Shown: positions 7,322 through 14,146 of the stretch, piece after piece
Numbering within the stretch: the first letter of the stretch is position 1
How the letters are laid out: every line of letters starts with the position of its first letter
NCBI GenBank assembly: GCA_900752785.1
Contig: CAADWP010000115.1
Location: 1-14,208, forward strand
Direction: 5' to 3'
Origin: an uncultured Ruminococcus sp.
GTDB taxonomy: Bacteria; Bacillota; Clostridia; Oscillospirales; Ruminococcaceae
Length of the DNA: 14,208 nucleotides
Position numbers and translations under genes: made by a program
Notes under the pieces: model-generated
The model's input: only the letters and a program-made list of their open reading frames with translations
The model's database searches: none
Told to the model about the DNA's origin: nothing

Positions 7322-7645
7322 AAGTTAAACTCCTTTTTTCCTAATAATTTTCAGTTAAACTTTTACTTTTTATCACAGTTCATACTCATTATTAGTTTAG
7401 TAGTGTATTTATATAATAATATCATCATATTAAACTTTAATATATTGTTCGGTTAAAATTACGCCGTATATAGGTGATGATTCGTTAAATATATTTTTTA
7501 TATACAAATGAATCGCACGTTATGTTCTCTAAACAAAAAGAAATACCAATAAGCTAAGCATCCAAAAAATTACATATTTAAGTTAGTCTCTACCATAGTA
7601 TCTGTAAGTCATAAATAAAAATGTCAACTTATCAAATTGGATATT

Positions 7646-7710
7646 AAACAGTAACCATTCACTGAAGCTTTTGTGCCTTCTCATAGTATTATAAAAAGTA
7701 GTTACTGTTT
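7646..7710 (+). repeat. 10-bp perfect inverted repeat with T tail, terminator-like on the plus strand
   Basis: AAACAGTAAC at 7646-7655 is the exact complement of GTTACTGTTT at 7701-7710, 45 nt apart, and the right arm runs into TTTTC on the plus strand. The intervening bases contain a weaker inner pairing (gaag with cttc). This could be the terminator of a small plus-strand RNA or a protein-binding or recombination site. Confidence 0.45.
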
Positions 7711-7962
7711 TTTCTAACTCTTAGATAATATACAATTATCTTCGATTGCCTATGAAATGATAAAATCATACCTAATTAAAATATTTCAAAGTCATAAGAT
7801 AACCTTCATTCACATCAAAACATCTTAATGTACCAACAACATTTAATGCCTTTCATTTTTAATTATTATGAAATTTGTGTACCGTATGAAATCATTATAA
7901 TATATAGTTAAACCACACTTAATATATCATGAAAATACAATAAAAGTCAACATTTTTGCACC

Positions 7963-7991
7963 AAATGGTCGTTTTTTTACGTTAAATGGTC
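7963..7991. repeat. Direct repeat AAATGGTC, 21 bp apart
   Basis: AAATGGTC occurs at 7963-7970 and 7984-7991, that is two helical turns apart, directly after the stop codon of the 91-residue gene and at the point where composition switches to AT-rich. It may mark the insertion boundary or a protein-binding pair. Confidence 0.4.
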
Positions 7992-7995
7992 AATT

Positions 7996-8271
7996 TTAAT
8001 CATTTTTCAACATATATTCCTCAATCATCCTGCAATATTCCTTTTCTTCACTGTCAATATAGTCCTTAGCGAACTGAGCCGCTTCTTCAAGACTGTTTTT
8101 CAGTAGCTCAAAATCAACTGCTGCCGAGAACACATCTATTTCAAGTTTTTCTGATTCATCCGAAAATACTTCAATTGTGAACCCATCACAGACAACAATT
8201 TCGCCGTTCTTATCTTCTCTCGACAGATTTTTATCGGGAGTAATTTTAACAAAAAATCCTTTATACTTCAT
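7996..8271 (-). CDS. Small acidic protein of unknown function (91 aa)
   Basis: I do not recognise a family. The protein begins with a hydrophobic-basic strand (MKYKGFFVKITPD), has alternating beta-like stretches (GEIVVCDGFTIEVF) and ends in a charged helix (SLEEAAQFAKDYIDSEEKEY). It has no signal peptide or membrane segment. ATG at 8271 follows the stop of the gamma-glutamylcyclotransferase-like gene by about 11 nt with GGGG upstream, so it is the third gene of the amidoligase operon and its product may work with those enzymes. It is the last backbone gene before the AT-rich insert; there is no clear terminator behind it. Confidence 0.6.
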   Translation of the reverse strand: MKYKGFFVKITPDKNLSREDKNGEIVVCDGFTIEVFSDESEKLEIDVFSAAVDFELLKNSLEEAAQFAKDYIDSEEKEYCRMIEEYMLKND

Positions 8272-8282
8272 AATATCAGCCC

Positions 8283-8774
8283 CTAAAATTTCATCTGAAA
8301 ATCATCGTCAAAATCGAAATCCTCATCAAATTCTTCATCCATGAGCTGCTCTTGTTGCAGTGAATTTTCAAGAGCCGTCTGCAGATAAGATTCGTCCAAA
8401 CCGTTTTCCCTATATCCCTGCAAAATCGTGTTGTAATACCGCTGACTCGGCGGAGAAATTGTCCCACGATTCATCAGATATGCCATACCTTCGTAGGATT
8501 TTCCATTCATTTCAAAGGACATTTTTTCCTGTCTGTAAAGTCTCGGCCACCCCTCATAACGATTCAAGGTTGGTAAATCCCTGTCGTCAAGCTCCCAGAT
8601 CAGAACGGGAACGGTTGCTCCCTTTTTTGGAACAATTGTTGCAACGCCTCTGAATTCCAATTCATAGCCCTTGATTTCGGACGTCCCAACAACCTTAGAA
8701 TGGGGACATCTGAACGCCATTTGTTCAAGATTGATATTGCTGCCATAGGCGATATATAGCTGTTTTTTACTCAT
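8283..8774 (-). CDS. Gamma-glutamylcyclotransferase-fold (AIG2-like) protein
   Basis: A 163-residue protein of the GGCT/AIG2 fold. Close to the N-terminus it has LYIAYGSNINL, the YGSN loop that binds the gamma-glutamyl group, and further on LNRYEGWPRLY, where the Glu corresponds to the family's catalytic acid. Known members release 5-oxoproline from gamma-glutamyl amines or peptides. The last 20 residues are very rich in Asp, Glu and Phe and lie outside the fold. ATG at 8774 is chosen because GGAGG lies 5 nt upstream; the in-frame ATG at 8786 is part of that site. It follows the amidoligase gene with only 11 nt between stop and start. Amidoligase and GGCT genes are known to pair, suggesting that one enzyme makes and the other removes a gamma-glutamyl amide on a protein or small molecule. 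Confidence 0.82.
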   Translation of the reverse strand: MSKKQLYIAYGSNINLEQMAFRCPHSKVVGTSEIKGYELEFRGVATIVPKKGATVPVLIWELDDRDLPTLNRYEGWPRLYRQEKMSFEMNGKSYEGMAYLMNRGTISPPSQRYYNTILQGYRENGLDESYLQTALENSLQQEQLMDEEFDEDFDFDDDFQMKF

Positions 8775-8785
8775 TGTGACCTCCA

Positions 8786-9883
8786 TTACATACTCATCTC
8801 AAATGTTTCTTCTTGCTCATAATCCATGTACTCCACAACTTCTTCACATTCCCTTTCTGTCGGCTCTGAAATCTCATCGGGTACATTGACGTTTATCGGC
8901 TGAACGCCCCTTACAGGCTCTACACGCTGCTCACGGGCGGCGATACGCTCAGCTTTCAGCCGTTCCCTCTGCTTGATCGCATCTTCGGGGTGAAGCCACG
9001 CAATATTACCTTCCAAATGAGAAAGCAAATGTTTCCGACAGTTTTTATATTCATCTCCGTTCAGTCCTATTCTGATAAGCCAGCAGCGAAAAGTATAACG
9101 TGGATTCTCACTCTGCGTCACACGTGGACTTGCAGATTTCTGCGTAAGAGCCTGATTGCTGACTGCCAGCACCAGCGAAATATATGCTCTCAGGACTCCG
9201 GCATTCAGACTGCTATTGAACGCTCTTACTTCAATATTGTTGTCGGTGAACACCGGATGTAAATTCAAACAACGATACCGTGACGGATCATAGTGAGAGT
9301 GATATTCAGCATTATCGCCGTACCACAGTCGCTTTATCGTCTGCAGATCCTTTGGCTTTATCTTGTTGAGTTTTTCGAGAAACCGCTGATCAACCTTTTT
9401 GCAGTAGGTATTTTCACGATTTGAATTTACCTGTAAAGCCTCATACAGCATATCCTCCTTACTCGCAAAAATGTTCACCAGATTCCGCAGCGTCCGAGCG
9501 TCATACGGCTCAAAGTCGATGTGTATATGGATTCCCGTAGACTCGTTGCAGATACCGCCGCTTTTTCTGATAGATCGCACAACTTCTTGAAGTAAAGCCA
9601 TATCACTATACTCTAAAATGGGAGTTACAAGCTCAACGGAATGCAGTTTTGAAGCCGGCTCTCCATTCTTTGTTGTACAACGAATGCTTGCATCAGACAT
9701 TATCTTCCACCATCTGCCCTGACTATCATAAACATCATATCTGTCATAGCTGCCGCCGAAATGCTCCGGTGAACCGCCTAAAACTTTAGCAACCGCCTTT
9801 GCAGCAGCGGCTCTTGTAAGTCCCGTACACTCGACTTCCACTCCGAATTTTTGCGTTTTTATTCCTTCAAAATTTCCTGACAA
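8786..9883 (-). CDS. Amidoligase-family enzyme
   Basis: 365 residues, from the glutamine-synthetase-like amidoligase family (PF12224). Visible motifs in order: FGVEVECTG near the N-terminus, the VELVTPIL segment, TGIHIHID with its metal-type His residues, and RYRCLNLHP followed by EVRAFNSSLN. These enzymes are predicted to form an amide or isopeptide bond between a carboxyl group and an amine using ATP. The C-terminal 60 or so residues are charged and end in ETFEMSM. The likely start is TTG at 9883: AGGGGAG lies about 9 nt upstream, and the earlier TTG at 9901 would place that site inside the coding region. A terminator of the upstream recombinase gene lies at 9901-9935, leaving almost no room for a promoter, so its expression needs read-through or a promoter overlapping the terminator. 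Common in clostridial conjugative elements, where the substrate is unknown. Confidence 0.82.
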   Translation of the reverse strand: MSGNFEGIKTQKFGVEVECTGLTRAAAAKAVAKVLGGSPEHFGGSYDRYDVYDSQGRWWKIMSDASIRCTTKNGEPASKLHSVELVTPILEYSDMALLQEVVRSIRKSGGICNESTGIHIHIDFEPYDARTLRNLVNIFASKEDMLYEALQVNSNRENTYCKKVDQRFLEKLNKIKPKDLQTIKRLWYGDNAEYHSHYDPSRYRCLNLHPVFTDNNIEVRAFNSSLNAGVLRAYISLVLAVSNQALTQKSASPRVTQSENPRYTFRCWLIRIGLNGDEYKNCRKHLLSHLEGNIAWLHPEDAIKQRERLKAERIAAREQRVEPVRGVQPINVNVPDEISEPTERECEEVVEYMDYEQEETFEMSM

Positions 9884-9900
9884 GTTATCATCTCCCCTCA

Positions 9901-9935
9901 ATAAAAACAGCCTGTAAAATTTATTTTACAAGCTG
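9901..9935 (-). terminator. Rho-independent terminator after the third recombinase
   Basis: On the minus strand a 13-bp stem (9923-9935 with 9908-9920, one mismatch or G.U) has a 2-nt gap at the tip and is followed by TTTTTAT. It starts 8 nt after the recombinase stop codon and ends only about 18 nt before the amidoligase start. Confidence 0.8.
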
Positions 9936-9943
9936 CATTTTAA

Positions 9944-11566
9944 TTATTTAATTTCAGTTTTCACTTCATATCCGCCCTTAAAAATCACCAATATTTCGCC
10001 TTTATTAAGCACTTTTACGCATTCAATTAATTTACGGATAAGTACATTATCGAAAGTTTCTAACTCGAATTTTTCTTGCTCTATCATTTTCATAATCTTA
10101 TCAAGTTTTTTCTGAGTTTCGGCGGAAGTTTTATTCTGCGATTTAAGCATTTCCAGCCGTTCGTTAAGCTGATGTTCTTCCCCATATAACTTCGCAAATT
10201 CGCTGTCGAGCTTGTCCTCATCGCAGCCGCCTGAAGCTATCAGCAGCACCATATCATTTCTTGCACTGTCAATTTCTTTTAATCTGTTTTCGATATTGAT
10301 AATTTCTTCCTGACCCTGACACTCAAGCACTGTTCCTATATTTGCTTTTAAAATTCTTGCGATGTCGTTTCGACAGGAGTAGTAATTATTTATTGTGTGA
10401 ATTATGGATTTGTGGAGCTGTTCCTCCCTGATCGTAGGCGAATCGGGACAGTATTTTTTGCCGTGTTCCAGACGGCTGATGCACCGCCATACGATTTGCT
10501 TTTTACCTTTCGCCGCCCAAGTGGTTCTGCGATATGGAGTACCGCAGTGACCACAGATAAGCAGCTCCGTCAGCGCATATTTACTGGAATATTTACCTTG
10601 TTCAGTCGTTGTTTTATCGCTTATTTTGCGCTTGGAACTGCGCCTTGCAAGCTCCTGCTGAACCCTATTATACGTGTCACGGTCAACTATAGGATCATGA
10701 TGGTCCGTCACAAGGAACATGGGACGTTCACCCTTATTTTTCACAACCTTGTGCGTGATGCAATCGAGCGTATATGTCTTTTGCATTAGCGCATCACCGA
10801 CATATTTTTCGTTTTTCAAAATGCTGCTAATAAGCGATTCATTCCAGATTTTCTTGCCTGTTGCGGTTAAAACTTCCTTGTTTTCGAGAACTTTCTTGAT
10901 GTTTCTCATGCTGTATCCGTCGAGGAAGAGATTATAAATCATCCTTACAATTTCCGCTTCTTCGGGAACAATCTCAGGCTTGCTGTCTTCACCCTTTTTG
11001 TAGCCGAGAAGATGCTTATACTGGAACTGAACCTTACCTTCACGGTAAGCTTTTTCCTTACCCCATGAAACATTTTTTGAAATTGATTCGCTTTCTGCCT
11101 GAGCAAATGAACCGTAAAGTGCGATCATAAATTCGGATGTCATGGTCAGCGTATTTATTGATTCCTTTTCAAAAATCACGCCGATTCCAAGGTCTTTAAG
11201 CTGTCGGACGTATTCAAGGCAATCAACGGTATTTCGGGCAAATCTTGATATTGACTTGGTGATTACAAGATCAATTTTCTTATTTTTGCACATACGAATC
11301 ATACGGTTAAACTCGGTACGTTTTTTCGTTTGAGTACCACTGATGCCCTCGTCTGCGAAAATTCCTACAAGCGACCATTCCTTTTTTCTGTTGATGAGAT
11401 CGGTGTAATAAGCAATCTGAACCTGATATGAATTCTGCTGTTCCTCCTGTTCCGTGCTGACACGGCAGTATGCAGCAACTCGCAGTTGGTGGTATTTATC
11501 CCTGTTTTCCGCTGTCTGCGCTTTCGCAGGAATTATTGTAACATTCGGCGCTATGGGCATTTTCAT
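9944..11566 (-). CDS. Large serine recombinase (third of the cluster)
   Basis: 540 residues, the usual size for a large serine recombinase. The resolvase domain (about 28-170) contains YCRVS with the catalytic S37, DEGISGT (72-78), the KSISRFARN stretch (104-112) with the active-site arginines, and EKESIN (133-138). The recombinase domain follows (about 185-300: FLDGYSMRNI, LKNEKYVGDA), then a zinc ribbon with C338, C341, C362 and C373, then a coiled-coil-prone region (about 425-500). Such enzymes integrate and excise elements by cutting both strands at att sites through a Ser-DNA link. ATG at 11566 has AAGGAAG just upstream. The first 71 nt overlap the end of the catalytic-domain-less gene before it, so their translation is coupled. 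It appears intact and active, and is probably one of two catalytic partners for this element. Confidence 0.9.
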   Translation of the reverse strand: MKMPIAPNVTIIPAKAQTAENRDKYHQLRVAAYCRVSTEQEEQQNSYQVQIAYYTDLINRKKEWSLVGIFADEGISGTQTKKRTEFNRMIRMCKNKKIDLVITKSISRFARNTVDCLEYVRQLKDLGIGVIFEKESINTLTMTSEFMIALYGSFAQAESESISKNVSWGKEKAYREGKVQFQYKHLLGYKKGEDSKPEIVPEEAEIVRMIYNLFLDGYSMRNIKKVLENKEVLTATGKKIWNESLISSILKNEKYVGDALMQKTYTLDCITHKVVKNKGERPMFLVTDHHDPIVDRDTYNRVQQELARRSSKRKISDKTTTEQGKYSSKYALTELLICGHCGTPYRRTTWAAKGKKQIVWRCISRLEHGKKYCPDSPTIREEQLHKSIIHTINNYYSCRNDIARILKANIGTVLECQGQEEIINIENRLKEIDSARNDMVLLIASGGCDEDKLDSEFAKLYGEEHQLNERLEMLKSQNKTSAETQKKLDKIMKMIEQEKFELETFDNVLIRKLIECVKVLNKGEILVIFKGGYEVKTEIK

Positions 11567-12440
11567 TCTTCCTTTCCGTTGTATTTTTTATTATGATACC
11601 GTTGATAAATTCAATTTCTACGGTACAAAAATGGCTTATCAAAATCCTGTTTATGCAGGACTTAAATAAGCCAATATCGAGGGTATTCAGTTGTTCATGA
11701 TTTTCAAGCAGAGCCTTGATTTCCGCTGTTTTCTGCGAATTTTCATTGTAGGTACAGCAAGTATATTTTAACTCCGCAAGCTTAAATATTTCAGATTTTA
11801 TTCTGTTAAAATCAGGCTGTGCGGAATCAGTCATCTGATTTATTTCATTCTGCTTACGAATTACATCTGCAGTAGGGGAATACATACTGATTTCGCCGTC
11901 CGATTCCAGTAAATTTGGATTCGCAATTGCCGTATTCAGAACAGTCAAAACTGCTCCGATAATCATCTGATCTGTAAGTTGATATTCAAGTCTGTAACAG
12001 TCGGGATTTCTGCAATCCCACTTTGCGCTGTGACCGTTACCGCCGATTCGTGAAAGCCTGTGACCGCATTCGGCACAGTATGTGCGGTTTCTGATTTCCT
12101 GCAAATCTTCCGAAATTACACATATAGAAGTTGCCTTTGACACTCGCTTTTCATTTGCCATTGTAAAGAACTTTTCGCTGATTATCTGCGGATATTTATC
12201 GTTTCCAAGATACCTTTCATTTTCGATTATCCGCTTAACCATGTTTTTGTTCCAATGCTCAGAATCAGCGGTATATCGAATTTTTTCGGATTCCATTAGC
12301 CTTGCGATCTGCAGTAAACTGCTGCCGTTCAGATATTCGCTGAAAATCGTTGCAACGGCATAAACCTCTTTTGGCTCAGTAGTTATTTCGCCGTTCCTCA
12401 TGCAGTAGCCGAAAGGTATTACTCTGTTTTTTGCCATCAT
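11496..12440 (-). CDS. Recombinase-like protein lacking the catalytic domain
   Basis: 314 residues that correspond to the middle and C-terminal parts of a large serine recombinase. Residues 8-100 are the recombinase DNA-binding domain (IPFGYCMRNG, SEYLNGSSLLQIARLM, IIENERYLGND), and C122, C125, C143 and C148 form the zinc ribbon; about 190-260 is helical. There is no resolvase domain and no catalytic Ser. The gene has its own ribosome site (AAGGGAG) before ATG-ATG at 12440/12437 and its own upstream motif, and there is no coding remnant of a resolvase domain between it and the previous gene, so I read it as a dedicated accessory subunit rather than a broken gene. It may shape the synaptic complex or direct excision against integration. 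Its end overlaps the third recombinase by 71 nt. Confidence 0.82.
   Translation of the reverse strand: MMAKNRVIPFGYCMRNGEITTEPKEVYAVATIFSEYLNGSSLLQIARLMESEKIRYTADSEHWNKNMVKRIIENERYLGNDKYPQIISEKFFTMANEKRVSKATSICVISEDLQEIRNRTYCAECGHRLSRIGGNGHSAKWDCRNPDCYRLEYQLTDQMIIGAVLTVLNTAIANPNLLESDGEISMYSPTADVIRKQNEINQMTDSAQPDFNRIKSEIFKLAELKYTCCTYNENSQKTAEIKALLENHEQLNTLDIGLFKSCINRILISHFCTVEIEFINGIIIKNTTERKNENAHSAECYNNSCESADSGKQG
11595..11626. repeat. Inverted repeat upstream of the third recombinase
   Basis: TACCGT (11597-11602) and ACGGTA (11620-11625) are exact complements 17 bp apart, inside the end of the preceding gene and 29 nt upstream of the third recombinase start. It holds the GATACC motif also found before the other two recombinases; on the coding strand it reads GGTATCAT, a possible -10 box. 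Confidence 0.4.
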
Positions 12441-12447
12441 CTCCCTT

Positions 12448-12467
12448 CAACCAACAATGATACCACA
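12448..12467. repeat. Conserved 20-bp motif upstream of the catalytic-domain-less recombinase gene
   Basis: CAACCAACAATGATACCACA matches 18 of 20 bases of the sequence at 14091-14110 in front of the first recombinase. On the coding strand it includes TGGTATCATTG, in which TATCAT could serve as a -10 box about 20 nt before the start codon. It could be a shared promoter or operator or a recombinase-binding site. Confidence 0.6.
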
Positions 12468-12498
12468 AATTTCTATGAAAATCCAGTACCAAAATCAA

Positions 12499-12534
12499 CA
12501 AAAATATGCCCTGAAATTTGATTTTCAAGGCATA
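12499..12534 (-). terminator. Rho-independent terminator after the first recombinase
   Basis: On the minus strand a 12-bp stem (12523-12534 with 12505-12516, one G.U pair) closes a 6-nt loop and is followed by five T. It starts 5 nt past the stop codon of the first recombinase, so the second and third genes probably use their own promoter in the 58 nt that follow. Confidence 0.82.
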
Positions 12535-12539
12535 CTTCG

Positions 12540-14075
12540 TTATATCTTTTCCTTAAATTTCAAACCGCCAATCAAGTGTAATTCCAGTTCATTCTGATTT
12601 AGAACCACAATTTTTTCTATCAGGAATTCAAACGCAGACTCGTTAAACTCTGTTATTGGTTCACTCTGCTTTTCAAAATAATCTGTCAGTATTTCAATCT
12701 GTTCCAGCGTTTCATCTTCATCATCGAGGCGAGTAATTTTTTTTAGCTCTGACTGAAGTTTATTTATTTTCGCCGTAAGCTCCGTAGTCTGTTCAAGATA
12801 CTTTGCATTGTCCAAAAAGCCCTTAGTTTTCAGTCGTGCAAGGACGTGAGTCTGTTCCCTGAGTTTTGCGACTTCCTTATGAATATCCATAATGTAAGAA
12901 TTACCGTTGGATCTGCGTATTTTCAGCTCGTTTAATGCAGCCTGTAAAGGGAGTAGTATTTTCTTGTAATTATACCACAGTTTGTTGTATAATCTGATAA
13001 ATGCCGAATAAATATTGTTTTCAAGTATACCTCCGTTTACACAATCAGATGCATTAACGTCATGTGTACGGCACACCCAATAAACATTGTTATTTCGATT
13101 TCTGTGCTTATATGTTGCTCCGCATTTGCTGCAGCAAATTTTCCGTGACAATACATACGTATTGCAGATAAAATCTCTGTGACGAGATAATAGTAACGTT
13201 TGTACTTTATCAAAAGTATTCTTATCGACAATAGACAGATTTACATCTTTGGCATAGTATTTCTGCTTTTCTCCGTAATTCCTTTTCTTGATATGAGGAA
13301 GTATTTCGGTTACATAGCTTTGCTGATACAATGCATTTCCTATATACCGTTCATTTTTAAGCACGTATTTCACATTGTCTGCTTTCCATAAAACAGCCTG
13401 TTTGCTGCTTAGCACATTATTTCTGTTAAGTTTGTCTGCAATTGCCTGTAATCCATATCCGCTGCAGTACCATTCAAACATCTGACGAACAATTGGGGCT
13501 TGATTTTCATCCTCAACGAGCATTCCGTTTTCCTTTTTGAAACCGAATGGAGGAGTAGCATTTTTATATGTGCCGTTCTGCATACGTTTTTGAACACTCC
13601 ATCGCATGTTCTGTGAGATCGAAGTTGATTCCTCCTGTGCCAGACCTCCCATGATAGTTATCATCATTTCGTCGGTCATATTTGCTGTGTCGACATTTTC
13701 TTTCTCAAAAAAAATCGTAATTCCCAGAGATTTAAGTTCACGGACATTTTTAAGGCAGTCCTTTGTATTTCGTGCAAAACGGCTTATTGATTTTGTGTAG
13801 ATTCTATCGATTTTACCCTTTCGACAGTCTTTCATCATTCGCTGAAACTCGTCACGCTTGTCCTCACGAGTGCCTGTTACGCCCTCGTCGGCATAGATAT
13901 CAATTAAAGTTTCCGTTTTTGAATTATCAAAAATTTGGCTATAGTACCTTGTCTGAGCCATGAAAGAATTCAGCTGATCTTCTGAATCTGAACTTACTCG
14001 ACAATACGCTGCACAGCGAATTATTGCACTTTTTTCTTCTGTTATTGTTGTCTGTATAACCGTTACTGTCGACAT
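12540..14075 (-). CDS. Large serine recombinase (first of the cluster)
   Basis: 511 residues with all parts of a large serine recombinase. The resolvase domain (about 18-160) has YCRVS with catalytic S28, ADEGVTGT (62-69), KSISRFARN (95-103) and EKENVD (124-129). The recombinase domain covers about 175-295 (PPFGFKKENG, LKNERYIGNALY), the zinc ribbon uses C315, C318, C335 and C345, and a charged helical region (about 385-470) is likely coiled coil. ATG at 14075 has GGAG 8 nt upstream. It resembles the third recombinase in domain order but differs clearly in sequence, so the two are not a recent duplication. Two catalytic partners plus a helper recall other element families that need paired serine recombinases (for example ccrA and ccrB of staphylococcal cassettes), though the relation is only one of principle. 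A terminator follows its stop. Confidence 0.9.
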   Translation of the reverse strand: MSTVTVIQTTITEEKSAIIRCAAYCRVSSDSEDQLNSFMAQTRYYSQIFDNSKTETLIDIYADEGVTGTREDKRDEFQRMMKDCRKGKIDRIYTKSISRFARNTKDCLKNVRELKSLGITIFFEKENVDTANMTDEMMITIMGGLAQEESTSISQNMRWSVQKRMQNGTYKNATPPFGFKKENGMLVEDENQAPIVRQMFEWYCSGYGLQAIADKLNRNNVLSSKQAVLWKADNVKYVLKNERYIGNALYQQSYVTEILPHIKKRNYGEKQKYYAKDVNLSIVDKNTFDKVQTLLLSRHRDFICNTYVLSRKICCSKCGATYKHRNRNNNVYWVCRTHDVNASDCVNGGILENNIYSAFIRLYNKLWYNYKKILLPLQAALNELKIRRSNGNSYIMDIHKEVAKLREQTHVLARLKTKGFLDNAKYLEQTTELTAKINKLQSELKKITRLDDEDETLEQIEILTDYFEKQSEPITEFNESAFEFLIEKIVVLNQNELELHLIGGLKFKEKI

Positions 14076-14090
14076 TTAATCAACTCCTTT

Positions 14091-14138
14091 CCACCAACAA
14101 GGATACCACATTTTTTCTCAAAATGGTATCACCATACC
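14091..14138. promoter_or_regulatory. Overlapping inverted repeats upstream of the first recombinase (operator or att-site candidate)
   Basis: GATACCA (14102-14108) and TGGTATC (14124-14130) are exact complements 15 bp apart, with A/T-rich arms that extend the match inward. GGTAT (14125-14129) pairs again with ATACC (14134-14138). So three half-sites fall within 37 bp, 27 nt before the start codon. Large serine recombinase attachment sites are imperfect inverted repeats of roughly 40-50 bp next to the recombinase gene, so this is a fair att candidate; a repressor operator over the promoter is equally possible. Confidence 0.5.
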
Positions 14139-14146
14139 TGACAAAA

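Larger units (their letters stand above)
1800..7995. other. AT-rich accessory insert with a three-gene operon
   Basis: Between about 1.8 and 7.99 kb base composition drops sharply: long stretches of A and T, against the mixed composition of the genes on both sides. The flanking blocks (8.0-9.9 kb and 0-1.45 kb) are both of the mobile-element backbone type and have similar composition, so the stretch looks like cargo inserted into the element. It holds three genes on one strand (ATPase, MazG/radical-SAM fusion, nucleosidase-domain protein) with 14- and 22-nt gaps, each with a good ribosome site, flanked by gene-free stretches. I found no transposase or integrase of its own and no clear terminal repeats, so the exact ends are unknown. 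Confidence 0.65.
7322..7995. other. 670-bp gene-free AT-rich stretch upstream of the insert operon
   Basis: Neither strand has an open frame with a credible ribosome site. The stretch must hold the promoter of the ATPase operon, but it is so AT-rich that several TATAAA-like boxes (for example in 7395-7420 on the minus strand) are equally possible and I call none. It contains a long-range inverted repeat (7646-7710), a shorter imperfect one at about 7480-7516 and a direct repeat at 7963-7991. A 23-codon open fragment on the minus strand near 7775-7850 could be the decayed end of a gene. Confidence 0.5.
304..14138. mobile_element. Portion of an integrative/conjugative-type element
   Basis: Serine recombinases, the amidoligase/GGCT pair, a DUF4314-type protein and a cytosine methyltransferase together are a typical gene set of clostridial conjugative elements. 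No relaxase, coupling protein or type IV secretion gene lies in the window, so conjugation itself is inferred. The element extends beyond the left edge; its right end may lie near 14.1 kb or beyond. Confidence 0.55.

Noticed and set aside
7775..7850. Short open fragment on the minus strand reading GTLRCFDVNEGYLMTL near its end
   Set aside because: Looks protein-like, but only about 23 codons between stops with no start; may be a gene remnant but cannot be supported.
7870..7900. GTGTACCGTATGAAAT near 7878 resembling TGTACCGTAGAAAT upstream of the third recombinase, as a second att site
   Set aside because: The match is short, gapped and in AT-rich DNA; chance is likely.
11496..12440. Middle recombinase as a pseudogene
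   Set aside because: It has its own ribosome site and upstream motif, an intact frame and intact zinc ribbon, and no decayed resolvase sequence before it.
8360..13963. Plus-strand open frames opposite the amidoligase, GGCT and recombinase genes
   Set aside because: They lack ribosome sites and recognisable domains and lie entirely opposite well-supported genes.
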